64,000 nt of DNA, from the NCBI RefSeq assembly GCF_017874615.1, contig NZ_JAGIKV010000003.1, positions 248,001 to 312,000 of the forward strand. Direction: 5' to 3'. This document shows positions 7,708-15,939 of this stretch, one piece after another (positions within the stretch are counted from its first letter, which is position 1; every line of letters starts with the position of its first letter). This DNA is from Paenibacillus xylanexedens. GTDB taxonomy: Bacteria > Bacillota > Bacilli > Paenibacillales > Paenibacillaceae. Under the pieces are notes generated by a model. The model saw only the letters and a program-made list of their open reading frames with translations, did not search any database and was not told where the DNA came from. The translations under genes and the position numbers were made by a program.

Positions 7708-8820
7708 TTATATGGCAGGCTCATCCGACAGCTGGAACCGGGATACGAAATACCAGATGAGCTCGCGACGTGAGGATACCTTGGTTTTGACGAAAATGGA
7801 TTTTAAATGATCCTGTACGGTATAGACAGAAATGTGCATTGCAGCAGCAATTTCCTTGGACGAATAACTGCGGAGCACATATCCGAGTAGTTCCCGCTCT
7901 CGACTGGATAATCCATGGCTCTCGGCGAGCAAGGGAAGCAAATCCTGCGGCATCGCCTGCTCCAAACGGATAGCAATCTGATCCGGTCCTGTAAGCTGTT
8001 GCATGAGACTGGCATGAAGTATGAGGTAACGCCCATCCGGAAGTTGGATGCAAACTTTGGAGGGTGAGTCGGGTGCAATCTGAGTACCCACGACCAGTTC
8101 TGCCCGATACTTGCGCTGCAAGTGGGAACTCACTGCACGTACCGGACGGGGCAGAACATCAGGCCCTACATGTTCCAGCATGCGCAATTGGGACAGCCAA
8201 TATTGAGCGGAGGCGTTCAGGGATAAGAGCTGGAACGTGTCTGAGGTGATCAAAATTCCGGGTTCTTCGGGACTTTCACTCGTGATCTCATCGATCAGTG
8301 TCAGGCTCGTGGACCGCAGCATCGATGCAATAGAAGCGGTCCAGGACTGAATCATCAACCGCTCCTCCTCTGTAAAGACAGCACTTTCTGTCTTACGATA
8401 TAGGGTCAGATATCCCCAGCAAGCGTCTCCACTGACCAATACAGCACGCAGTTCATCACCGAACCCCGCTGGCTGAAGAATGTCGATATAACGTGGACTT
8501 TGTTCAAACTTTGAGTTCATGGAAGCATGAAGTGTAGCTGTGTGCTCACCGCTGCGAATTAATTCAGCGTATTTATGTATATCTTCTTCCATGTATTCAT
8601 TAATGAATAACCGATCATGAATGGCTTCAATGCCATCTTCTGTCACGGCTCCTGTGGAGAGAAGAGTCAGAGGATCAACGGTGGTGAAACAGTATGCGTC
8701 GTAAGGTACAACCGAATGGATCTGCTTGAGAACAGCTTCCCGGTAAGTACGTGAGGTCCAGGTTCCTTTTTCAAGAGAAGTGATAAGTCTGTGGTTCCGA
8801 TCAATACGTGATGTCAACAA
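7708..8820 (-). CDS. LuxR-type transcriptional regulator with N-terminal sensory region
   Basis: A 370-residue regulator. The C-terminal 65 residues are a LuxR/FixJ-type helix-turn-helix (GLSSRERELLGYVLRSYSSK, then EIAAAMHISVYTVQDHLKSI). The N-terminal 280 residues are predicted soluble and look like a GAF/PAS-type sensing region, though I cannot name the ligand. I chose the TTG at 8820 because AGGAG lies five bases upstream of it. The frame stays open to 8955, but the longer form would overlap the divergent methyltransferase and has no good binding site. The gene is divergent from the methyltransferase/dehydrogenase pair, which suggests it controls them. Confidence 0.85.
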   Translation of the reverse strand: MLTSRIDRNHRLITSLEKGTWTSRTYREAVLKQIHSVVPYDAYCFTTVDPLTLLSTGAVTEDGIEAIHDRLFINEYMEEDIHKYAELIRSGEHTATLHASMNSKFEQSPRYIDILQPAGFGDELRAVLVSGDACWGYLTLYRKTESAVFTEEERLMIQSWTASIASMLRSTSLTLIDEITSESPEEPGILITSDTFQLLSLNASAQYWLSQLRMLEHVGPDVLPRPVRAVSSHLQRKYRAELVVGTQIAPDSPSKVCIQLPDGRYLILHASLMQQLTGPDQIAIRLEQAMPQDLLPLLAESHGLSSRERELLGYVLRSYSSKEIAAAMHISVYTVQDHLKSIFVKTKVSSRRELIWYFVSRFQLSDEPAI

Positions 8821-8844
8821 GATTACTCCTCTCTCTGTGCGCAT

Positions 8845-8889
8845 ATCCCAATGTTCTGGGATTGTAGGCTCGCTGTATCCTTCTATAAT
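8845..8889 (+). promoter_or_regulatory. Promoter and possible operator between the LuxR gene and the methyltransferase gene
   Basis: TTGTAG (8862-8867) and TATAAT (8884-8889) are separated by 16 bases and point towards the methyltransferase gene. An inverted repeat, ATCCCA-N6-TGGGAT (8845-8862), touches the -35 and would suit a dimeric regulator such as the divergent LuxR protein. The assignment to that regulator is inferred from position. Confidence 0.5.
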
Positions 8890-8946
8890 GAAATTAGACG
8901 AACAACGAGTCAAGTCTAACTTCAATTCAAGAGGAGTGCGGTGTCC

Positions 8947-9654
8947 ATGAATCACAATCCATCACCGATGAGCTGGGAAACAGCAGATGTTCATCGTTAC
9001 GAACAATCGATAGCCTTGAAAATTCCGGGTTATTCTCATATGCATGATCTAATGGAACGGCTGCTTTCAGCATCTTTTGCGAATAACAACGATATTCATA
9101 TCCTTGTTGCCGGAGCGGGAGGGGGAAAAGAGATTGCTCTGCTCGGATCACGTCATGCCGGTTGGACATTGACTGGAGTAGATCCTTCACAGCCCATGCT
9201 GCAACTTGCTGAGAAACGAGTCGCGGAAGCAGGCATCGGTTCCAGAGTGAAGCTGCAACCTGTCACGGTTGAAGAATTGCCTAAGGATATTGTATATGAT
9301 GGGGCGACAAGCATGCTCATGTTACATTTCCTTCAGGGGATGGAGGCCAAGAGAACGTTTCTTACCAGCCTCGCAGCGAGACTTAAACCGGGTGCACCAC
9401 TGGTCATTGCGGCTGTAAATGCTGATCTTCGTTCACCCGCACATCCAATCATGATGCAAGCTTGGAAGGATCACATGTTGAGTGTGGGCGTGCTTCCTGA
9501 AGAGTGGGAGCGCTTTGCTGCTTCCTTGGGCCGTGAATCCGATCCAATATGCTCTGAAGAGATGACTCAGCTACTGACCGAATGCGGTTTCTCACATATT
9601 ACACGTTACTTCGGGGCGTTCTGGGTGGAGGGGTATTATGCAATTCGAAACTAA
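8947..9654 (+). CDS. Class I SAM-dependent methyltransferase
   Basis: A 235-residue enzyme with a Rossmann-type SAM-binding fold. Motif I is ILVAGAGGGKEIALLG around residues 50-65, followed by an acidic position in TGVDPSQPMLQLAEKRV (motif II) and a MLMLHFL segment near 120. The substrate cannot be read from the sequence. GAGGAG at 8931-8936 serves the ATG at 8947; a GTG at 8941 is an alternative that adds two residues. The 3' end overlaps the next gene by 17 bases, so the pair is probably cotranslated under the promoter at 8862-8889. Confidence 0.85.
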   Translation: MNHNPSPMSWETADVHRYEQSIALKIPGYSHMHDLMERLLSASFANNNDIHILVAGAGGGKEIALLGSRHAGWTLTGVDPSQPMLQLAEKRVAEAGIGSRVKLQPVTVEELPKDIVYDGATSMLMLHFLQGMEAKRTFLTSLAARLKPGAPLVIAAVNADLRSPAHPIMMQAWKDHMLSVGVLPEEWERFAASLGRESDPICSEEMTQLLTECGFSHITRYFGAFWVEGYYAIRN

Positions 9655-10735
9655 CGTAAAACCTATGAAAGATCAGATCTGGGTGGTTGGCGGTTATGGT
9701 CAAGTGGGACAGATGATATGTACTCAACTGGGGAAATTGTTCCCGGGTAAAGTATGGGCTGCGGGTACACGCATGAACCGTGCGGAAGAGTTCAGCAGGT
9801 CTACAGGTGGTGCTGTGCTACCACTTCAACTGGATGTAACACGACCTGTAGAGCCATCCATGTTAAGGCCTGTGAAGCTGGTCATCATGTGTGTTGACCA
9901 GAGCGATACCCGGTTCGTTGAAGCCTGCGCACAAGCCGGAACCGACTATATTGATATTTCTGCAAAATATGATTTTCTCGCCCAGGTTGAACAATTGCAC
10001 ACCAAAATGCAACGTTCCAAATCAACTGCGTTACTCAGCGTAGGACTATCACCAGGAGTAACGAACTTGCTTGTACGCGAAGCGACCATGCATATGGATC
10101 AGGTGGAGGAAGCAGACATTACCGTAATGCTGGGACTTGGAGAGAAGCACGGAAAAGCTGCCGTGGAGTGGACCGTTGATCAGATGAATGCCACCTACCA
10201 AGTGATGCAAAAGGGCAAACCTGCTGAGGTACAAAGTTTCGGAGATGGCAAAAGGATTGATTTTGGAGCAAAACTGGGGCAGCGGAAGGCGTATCGATTT
10301 AACTTTTCGGATCAGCATGTGGTTGCTCGGACGTTACGTATTCCAACCGTATCTACCAGACTCTGTCTGGACTCCCGCTGGATCACAAAATCCATGGCAA
10401 TCTCCAAACGTGCAGGGTTGTTTTCGTTGCTGCGTATCCCGTCTATTCGGAGTGGAACGGTAAAGGCATTTGGCCTTATTCCTGGAGGAGAGCCGATGTA
10501 TGCAGTCAAGGTCGATGCCGTAGGATGGGAAAATGGTGAGCAAATCCGCGTCGAACAACTACTGGTTGGCACAAAGGAAGCAGATGCAACAGCAGCGGTA
10601 GCTGCAGCCGTGGCTGAACGTGTGTATAGAACAGCGTTGCCACATGGTGTATTTCATATTGAACAGTGTCTCTCTTTGCAGGACATTCAAGATGCACTTC
10701 ATACGCCACTAAAGGTGACGACCAAGATCACGTAG
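9638..10735 (+). CDS. Saccharopine dehydrogenase-like NAD(P)-binding protein
   Basis: A 365-residue oxidoreductase with an N-terminal Rossmann fold (IWVVGGYGQVGQMICTQLG, residues 14-32) and the layout of the saccharopine dehydrogenase/YhdN-like group. The conserved-looking stretch KSTALLSVGLSPGVTNLLVR lies near 130-150. Its true substrate is unknown, and membership in lysine metabolism should not be assumed. GGAGGGG lies just before the ATG at 9638, inside the end of the methyltransferase gene. The overlap suggests the two enzymes act in one small pathway regulated by the divergent LuxR protein. Confidence 0.8.
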   Translation: MQFETNVKPMKDQIWVVGGYGQVGQMICTQLGKLFPGKVWAAGTRMNRAEEFSRSTGGAVLPLQLDVTRPVEPSMLRPVKLVIMCVDQSDTRFVEACAQAGTDYIDISAKYDFLAQVEQLHTKMQRSKSTALLSVGLSPGVTNLLVREATMHMDQVEEADITVMLGLGEKHGKAAVEWTVDQMNATYQVMQKGKPAEVQSFGDGKRIDFGAKLGQRKAYRFNFSDQHVVARTLRIPTVSTRLCLDSRWITKSMAISKRAGLFSLLRIPSIRSGTVKAFGLIPGGEPMYAVKVDAVGWENGEQIRVEQLLVGTKEADATAAVAAAVAERVYRTALPHGVFHIEQCLSLQDIQDALHTPLKVTTKIT

Positions 10736-10809
10736 TTTCATGTTCTTTTGCTGGGACCCTCCGATCTGCTATGATGGAACAATAATCATGGCATGAATGG
10801 GGGGAGATC

Positions 10810-11103
10810 ATGAACTGCGTTGCTGTATTACCTTATTACAAAGTACTGAGAGAAGTGACGGGTCTCGCCCAAGAGATTGAGATGAATGCCCGTTCCATGA
10901 TTCTGTATTCAGATAAAATCGTGACCAAATACCGCGAGTTCAATATCACGGAAGTGTTTGACATGTCATTTCGACGAATGGGCGATGAAGGTGGATTTTT
11001 CTATCTGCACACAAGTACAGGCGTGTATCCATACATGGTCGAAATCGATCCCAAGCCCTTTATACAAAGTTTCAGAAAGATGACGATCCAAAAATTAAAA
11101 TGA
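10810..11103 (+). CDS. Small conserved-looking hypothetical protein
   Basis: A 97-residue soluble protein preceded by GGGGGAG a few bases before the ATG at 10810. I do not recognise the family. The sequence alternates short beta-like stretches (SMILYSDKIVTKYREF, GGFFYLHTSTGVYPYMVEI) and ends in a basic amphipathic segment. This resembles a small PH-like beta-barrel with a C-terminal helix, but that is only an impression. It lies between two enzyme genes on the same strand. Confidence 0.65.
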   Translation: MNCVAVLPYYKVLREVTGLAQEIEMNARSMILYSDKIVTKYREFNITEVFDMSFRRMGDEGGFFYLHTSTGVYPYMVEIDPKPFIQSFRKMTIQKLK

Positions 11104-11181
11104 CTTGACCTTACCGTTACGTGAAGGCTTACCCTCGGATATGGAAGGAACGATAACCAATCCAGAGGAGCCGTGAATAAC

Positions 11182-12474
11182 ATGAGCATATTGATTCAGC
11201 AAGCGACCATTCTAACGATGAAAGATACTGATGCCCCCTTCACGGGGGATATTCGTGTTGAGGGCGATCGCATTACGCAGATTGCTGAACACATTTTGCC
11301 TCAACCTCAAGATGAGATTATTGATGGTCGCAATAAGGTTGCCATGCCAGGACTGATTAATGCCCACCAACATACACCGATGAGCCTGCTCCGGGGATTC
11401 TCGGATGATCTGAAGCTAATGGACTGGCTCGAACGTAAAATGCTGCCTGCCGAAGCGCGGATGAACCCGGAAGACATCTATTGGGGTGCCAAGTTATCCA
11501 TCGCCGAGATGATCCGTTCGGGTACCACTGCCTTTGCGGATATGTATATCCATATGAATGAGATTGCAGAAGCGGTTAAGCAAACGGGTATGCGGGCATC
11601 GCTTACACGCGGGATGGTATTCCTGGAGGATGATGGTGGACGCAGGTTGCAGGAGGCAATCGATCTTGTAGAGCGCTGGTCTGGAGCGGCCGAGGGACGG
11701 ATTACAACCATGTATGGACCGCACTCACCCTACACCTGTCCCGTGGAGCCGCTCCGTGAAGTCATTGCTCTAGCTGTCACTGAGGATATTCCTCTGCACA
11801 TTCATCTGGCTGAAACGAAGGAAGAAGTCATGAAAATTCGTGAGCGCTATGGCATGACGCCGACAGAGTATTTGGAAGAGGCGGGGATGTTCGAACAGGC
11901 ACATGTGTTGCTTGCGCATGGTGTACACCTTAATCGAAGAGACATCGGCAGATTGAAGGGCATGCGTGGCGGTGTAGCACATAATCCGGTCAGCAATCTG
12001 AAGTTGGGGTGTGGAATTGCTCCAATTACCGAGATGTTGGCCCAGGGAATTAACGTGGGAATCGGAACGGATGGAGCGGGAAGTGCCACCACCGTGGATA
12101 TGTTCGAGGAGATCAAAGCCGCGACCTGGCTGCAAAAGCTGGACTATGGTGATCCCACTCGCTTGCCAGCCAAGGACGTACTAAGCATGGCTACACGCGG
12201 AAGTGCTAGTCTGCTGGGTCTACAAAATGAGGTGGGTATCCTTGAGGTGGGGCACAAAGCTGATCTGATCCTGATCGATCTGGCGAAACCACATCTTCAA
12301 CCGGTACATGAGGTAGAATCGTTACTGGCTTACAGCGTAAATGGGGCGGACGTGGACACCACGATCGTGAATGGTCAGATTCTCATGAGAGGCAGAAAGC
12401 TGCTCACGATCGATGAGGATGAACTTTACCGTGAGGTGAAGGTTAGAGCCAAAAGGATTGTTGAAGGAATTTAA
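11182..12474 (+). CDS. Amidohydrolase, SAH/MTA deaminase type
   Basis: A 430-residue metal-dependent amidohydrolase of the ATZ/TRZ/MtaD group, which deaminates adenosine-type or triazine substrates; S-adenosylhomocysteine or 5'-methylthioadenosine is the usual assignment. Metal-site motifs are visible: NAHQHTPMSLLRG near 62-74, HIHLAETKEE near 200, LAHGVHL near 235, and the catalytic-site IGTDGAGSA near 295. GAGGAG at 11165-11170 lies eleven bases before the ATG at 11182. The GTG at 11173 is only two bases from it and is less likely. A nearby methyltransferase releases S-adenosylhomocysteine, so a recycling role is possible but unproven. Confidence 0.88.
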   Translation: MSILIQQATILTMKDTDAPFTGDIRVEGDRITQIAEHILPQPQDEIIDGRNKVAMPGLINAHQHTPMSLLRGFSDDLKLMDWLERKMLPAEARMNPEDIYWGAKLSIAEMIRSGTTAFADMYIHMNEIAEAVKQTGMRASLTRGMVFLEDDGGRRLQEAIDLVERWSGAAEGRITTMYGPHSPYTCPVEPLREVIALAVTEDIPLHIHLAETKEEVMKIRERYGMTPTEYLEEAGMFEQAHVLLAHGVHLNRRDIGRLKGMRGGVAHNPVSNLKLGCGIAPITEMLAQGINVGIGTDGAGSATTVDMFEEIKAATWLQKLDYGDPTRLPAKDVLSMATRGSASLLGLQNEVGILEVGHKADLILIDLAKPHLQPVHEVESLLAYSVNGADVDTTIVNGQILMRGRKLLTIDEDELYREVKVRAKRIVEGI

Positions 12475-12519
12475 TTTTAGGTGAATATGATCCGAACTGG
12501 AAAATAATTTGTGTTCAAA

Positions 12520-12551
12520 ACGCTATGGAGGCTTACTCCATGGCGTTTTTT
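12520..12551 (+). terminator. Rho-independent terminator after the amidohydrolase
   Basis: ACGCTATGGAG (12520-12530) pairs with CTCCATGGCGT (12536-12546) with one G-T pair, then a run of six T. Confidence 0.9.
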
Positions 12552-12579
12552 GTCGAATTACAACTGGGAATAGTTCCAT

Positions 12580-12618
12580 GGTCCTGTTCAGAATTGGTTC
12601 AGAATGACTCGTTATACT
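12580..12618 (+). promoter_or_regulatory. Direct-repeat operator and -10 box before the dockerin-like gene
   Basis: GTTCAGAAT occurs at 12586-12594 and again at 12597-12605, an 11-bp period typical of OmpR-family response-regulator sites. A TATACT -10 box lies at 12613-12618. No good -35 is spaced to it, which fits an activator-dependent promoter. The block from ATGGTCC (12578) onward closely matches the block at 15846 before the ABC transporter/two-component operon. Confidence 0.6.
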
Positions 12619-12666
12619 GAGCATGTAGTTGTTCAAATTTGAAATGTATACGAGGAGGAACATGAA

Positions 12667-13701
12667 TTGAAGGGGAAACAAAAAAACCGGCTTAAGCCGA
12701 TATTGAAAAAAAGCATGTTGACTGCACTCGGGTTGGGTATTGCGTTGCCTATAGGTGGAACGCTTCCACAAGCTAACGCAGGAGAAATTGGCCCAGAGAT
12801 TAACATTTCACGGCCTGTGCTCAACGACGGCATCCATTGGTTAAATTATTCATCGGAACAAAACGATCCTTCTTTTGTGTCCGGTGTACCCATCGAGGTA
12901 ACGAACAATAGAGTTAGAATTGATTTGAGTACCCATTTACGATCTGATGAGTTTAGTATGCTCACAGCCAACTCGAGTGATAACAGTATAGCTAGGGTGT
13001 ATGTAGAAACGATAGAAAATGAAAATACATTGGTTGTTATTCCTTACAAGAGCGGCAAGATCAATATTGAATTGAAAGCTCAATATACTGTATCTGATGT
13101 ACCGGAAACGGTTACGGATAACTTTGAACTTAACATTAGTAAAAAAGGGGATGTAAATGCAGACGGAAAAGTGAATTCTGCGGATGCAGCAGAACTTTTG
13201 ACTTATCTTCGTAATATGGTCAGTCGCCGCGGTTATTCTTATGTAGAGATGAACCGAATGGACGTGGATCGTAATGCGGAACCCACTTTGGGGGATATGA
13301 ATGCGTTGTTAAACGGATATGCCAATAAAACACTTGGCGCGAAAAACAATGATTATGTGTTGACCTTTCAACAAGTGGACGATGCGCCGTATGTGCTGAA
13401 TGGTCAATTGAAGAATTACATGGAGAACACAATTGCCACAGATTATTATTTAATGGATGTTGATGCTGATGATATTGATTACATTAATACTCCTTCTTAT
13501 CAGTGGTACCGCGCAACAGACCCTTCAGGAGAAGATATGGTTCCAATAGAAGGGGAGACACGAGAACAGCATACCGTTACATCTGAGGACGAAGATTATT
13601 ATCTTGTGCTCGAAGTGACTACTCATTCCACTTCGGATACGAATACGGAGCCTAGACGAGTATACATTGTTGGAAAAGAAAAAATACAACGCCCTGATTA
13701 A
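12667..13701 (+). CDS. Secreted protein with a dockerin-like calcium-binding domain
   Basis: A 344-residue secreted protein. Residues 1-38 form a signal peptide (basic KGKQKNRLKPILKK, hydrophobic core, cleavage after QANA). The region to about 160 is probably beta-rich. Residues 160-220 contain a dockerin-like pair of calcium-loop units, GDVNADGKVNSADAAELLTYL and MDVDRNAEPTLGDMNALLNG; each Asp-rich loop is followed by a helix. The last 120 residues look like an Ig-type module (YQWYRATDPSGEDMVPIEG). It is expected outside the cell, where a dockerin would bind a cohesin, and the next gene encodes one. The start is the TTG at 12667, eight bases after GAGGAGG. An out-of-frame ATG-AAT-TGA mini-ORF at 12662-12670 overlaps this start. 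Confidence 0.78.
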   Translation: MKGKQKNRLKPILKKSMLTALGLGIALPIGGTLPQANAGEIGPEINISRPVLNDGIHWLNYSSEQNDPSFVSGVPIEVTNNRVRIDLSTHLRSDEFSMLTANSSDNSIARVYVETIENENTLVVIPYKSGKINIELKAQYTVSDVPETVTDNFELNISKKGDVNADGKVNSADAAELLTYLRNMVSRRGYSYVEMNRMDVDRNAEPTLGDMNALLNGYANKTLGAKNNDYVLTFQQVDDAPYVLNGQLKNYMENTIATDYYLMDVDADDIDYINTPSYQWYRATDPSGEDMVPIEGETREQHTVTSEDEDYYLVLEVTTHSTSDTNTEPRRVYIVGKEKIQRPD

Positions 13702-13793
13702 TTCATATTTTTTAATTTAAATAACGAATAACAATATTTTTTTCTATCGTTACCATACATTCTACCAATTGATACAGACATGGAGGCTAATAC

Positions 13794-15743
13794 ATGTTTC
13801 AACCGAAAAAGAAACGTCCAAGAATCAGAAGAACAATGTCAGGTCTCATTGCACTGACGTTACTCTCGTCACTCGTATTCCCGAGTGTAGCAGGAGCAGA
13901 GCCAGCGGAACCATCACAGGTGCAGTTTGCAAATGTTAGTGTACAGGCGGGGCAGACGGTTCATGTTCCTGTTGCATTGAAAAAATCCCATTTCGGGGTG
14001 AAAGCTTATAATATGCAGATTGATTATGATACGTCTGCACTGGAAATTGTTCGGATCACGCCTAAATCTGTCAACGTCATCAGCACATCCGCAAATGAAG
14101 ATGGTGTAGCAGACTTCCAGTACCAAATTAATAATGCGGAAGGCTGGGTACGGATCATCTGGGTTGATTTTACTGGGGGTGACCATTCAATTGTAGATGA
14201 AACCCAATTATTTGATATGGAGATCAAAGCCAAAAGCAATGCGACGCCTGGAACGAAACAGCTATCCGTAGATCAAACTGATTCAGAACATTGGCATTTT
14301 ACCAATGTAGAATATCAGAGCTACACTGAATTGTCCGGTGGAACAATCACAATTACAGCAGCAAACTCAGGTGGCGACAATTCTGGCTCGACACCTACGC
14401 CGAATCCTGGTAACTCTTCGGGTGGAGGAGGAAGTGTATCGCCAACTACACCCGTGATTACCCCAGTTCCATCGACTCCGGCGGTAACCAAAGGCGTAGA
14501 CATCTATGTGAACGGTCAGAAACAGGAACAATCTGCAACGGCCACCACATCAACGGTAAACAATCTGGTTACCACCACGGTTCACGTGGATAATGATAAA
14601 GTGATTAATCAGATTGGAAGTGGACTAAAAACGCTTTTGCTGCCTATTACAGGTACTGGCAAAGGCGCAGTAGTTGGTGAACTGAACGGCAAGCTGGTCA
14701 AAACGATGGAAGGAAGTAATGCCGAAGTTGTCATTCAGACTGACAGCGGTACGTACACACTTCCAGCTAACCAGATTCAAGTGGATCAGGTTCTGAACCA
14801 ATTCGGAAGCACGGTTCCATTGGAAGATATCACAATCCAAATCGCTATTGTGCCTAGTGCCACATCTAAACAAAAAGCAATTCAGGCCGCAGCGGATAAG
14901 CTGGAGAACACAACGGTGATCGCAGCTCCGATTGATTTTGAAGTAAAAGCGATCTGGAATGGACAGCAAGTTAATGTAGATCGTTTCAACTCTTATGTAG
15001 AGCGCTCCATTACTTTGCCAGAGGGTGTCGATGGTTCAAAGATCACGACAGGAGTTGTGCTTCAGCCAGATGGAAGCCTTCTGCATGTACCGACCAAGGT
15101 TATCAAAGGTAACGTGCAAGATTCTGCTATTATTAACAGCTTGACGAACAGTACCTATGCGCTGATCTATCATCCGGCAACATTCAGCGATGTATCAAGT
15201 CACTGGAGTCGTGATGACGTACAGGATCTGGCATCCCGTCTGATCGTACAAGGTACTGGTGAGAACGTGTTTGCGCCAGACCGGAGTATTACGCGGGCAG
15301 AGTTCACGGCTGTTCTGTTAAGAGGTTTGGGGCTGCACTCCCCGCGCAGTACAGAAGCGGCATCGTTCACAGATGTGAAGACTGGCAGCTGGTATGAGGA
15401 TGAGGTTCAGACGGCTGTGTCCTACGGCCTGATCTCAGGTTATGCTGACGAGAGCTTCCGTCCGAACAACGAAATTTCTCGTGCGGAAGCGCTGACCATT
15501 GTGTCACGTGCGATGAAACTGGTCGGTCTGGCTCAGGCCGACGCGTCAGAGACAACAAGTCTGCTGAGCACATACAGCGATAGCGCTAAAGTACAATCAT
15601 GGGCAGCAGAGCCGGTTGCATCGGCGATTAAACAAGAGCTGGTACAAGGTGCTGATGGCAAACTGATGTCAGATGCAGACATTAGTCGTGCACAGTCGGC
15701 GGCGATTGTGAAAAGGCTGCTGGCAAAAGCGGGATTAATCTAA
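13794..15743 (+). CDS. Cohesin-SLH surface anchoring protein
   Basis: A 649-residue surface protein. Residues 1-35 are a signal peptide ending VAGA. Residues 40-185 match the cohesin fold (VSVQAGQTVHVPVALKK, AYNMQIDYDTSALEI, near-C-terminal ELSGGTITI). A Gly/Ser/Pro/Thr linker (190-235) and a middle region of unknown type follow. Three S-layer homology repeats occupy roughly 465-649 (FSDVSSHWSRDDVQDLA, FTDVKTGSWYEDEVQTAVSYG, and a third ending ISRAQSAAIVKRLL). SLH repeats bind pyruvylated cell-wall polymer, so the cohesin is displayed on the surface. The preceding gene supplies a dockerin-like partner, giving a minimal scaffoldin and cargo pair. The two genes are 92 bases apart and appear to form one unit ending at the terminator at 15755. 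Confidence 0.88.
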   Translation: MFQPKKKRPRIRRTMSGLIALTLLSSLVFPSVAGAEPAEPSQVQFANVSVQAGQTVHVPVALKKSHFGVKAYNMQIDYDTSALEIVRITPKSVNVISTSANEDGVADFQYQINNAEGWVRIIWVDFTGGDHSIVDETQLFDMEIKAKSNATPGTKQLSVDQTDSEHWHFTNVEYQSYTELSGGTITITAANSGGDNSGSTPTPNPGNSSGGGGSVSPTTPVITPVPSTPAVTKGVDIYVNGQKQEQSATATTSTVNNLVTTTVHVDNDKVINQIGSGLKTLLLPITGTGKGAVVGELNGKLVKTMEGSNAEVVIQTDSGTYTLPANQIQVDQVLNQFGSTVPLEDITIQIAIVPSATSKQKAIQAAADKLENTTVIAAPIDFEVKAIWNGQQVNVDRFNSYVERSITLPEGVDGSKITTGVVLQPDGSLLHVPTKVIKGNVQDSAIINSLTNSTYALIYHPATFSDVSSHWSRDDVQDLASRLIVQGTGENVFAPDRSITRAEFTAVLLRGLGLHSPRSTEAASFTDVKTGSWYEDEVQTAVSYGLISGYADESFRPNNEISRAEALTIVSRAMKLVGLAQADASETTSLLSTYSDSAKVQSWAAEPVASAIKQELVQGADGKLMSDADISRAQSAAIVKRLLAKAGLI

Positions 15744-15754
15744 TCAAATTTTGG

Positions 15755-15810
15755 ACACCTACACTTACTTGAAATGATTTATTTCAAGCAAGCTGTGGGT
15801 GTTTTTTTTG
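15755..15810 (+). terminator. Rho-independent terminator after the cohesin-SLH gene
   Basis: Outer stem ACACCTACA (15755-15763) with TGTGGGTGT (15794-15802), inner stem CTTGAAAT (15768-15775) with ATTTCAAG (15781-15788), then eight T. Confidence 0.88.
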
Positions 15811-15845
15811 CATTTCGTTCTTTTGAACAACCTCTTATAAGTGCA

Positions 15846-15886
15846 ATGGTCCAGTTCATTATCAGTTCATACTGATTTGTTACGAT
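15846..15886 (+). promoter_or_regulatory. Direct-repeat operator before the ABC transporter/two-component operon
   Basis: CAGTTCAT occurs at 15852-15859 and 15863-15870, an 11-bp period, with a possible TACGAT -10 at 15881-15886. ATGGTCC at 15846 followed by the GTTCA repeats matches the block at 12578-12618. The likely binder is the OmpR-type regulator encoded at 17934, which would make the operon self-regulated. Confidence 0.6.
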
Positions 15887-15939
15887 ATGAACATCAAATA
15901 GATAGATATCGTGCATGATCAGGAGAGGAAGAGATCCAA

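Noticed and set aside
8941..10735. Opine-type metallophore biosynthesis locus next to a siderophore importer
   Set aside because: The dehydrogenase belongs to the saccharopine-dehydrogenase-like group, not the opine group, and a nicotianamine-synthase-like gene is missing.
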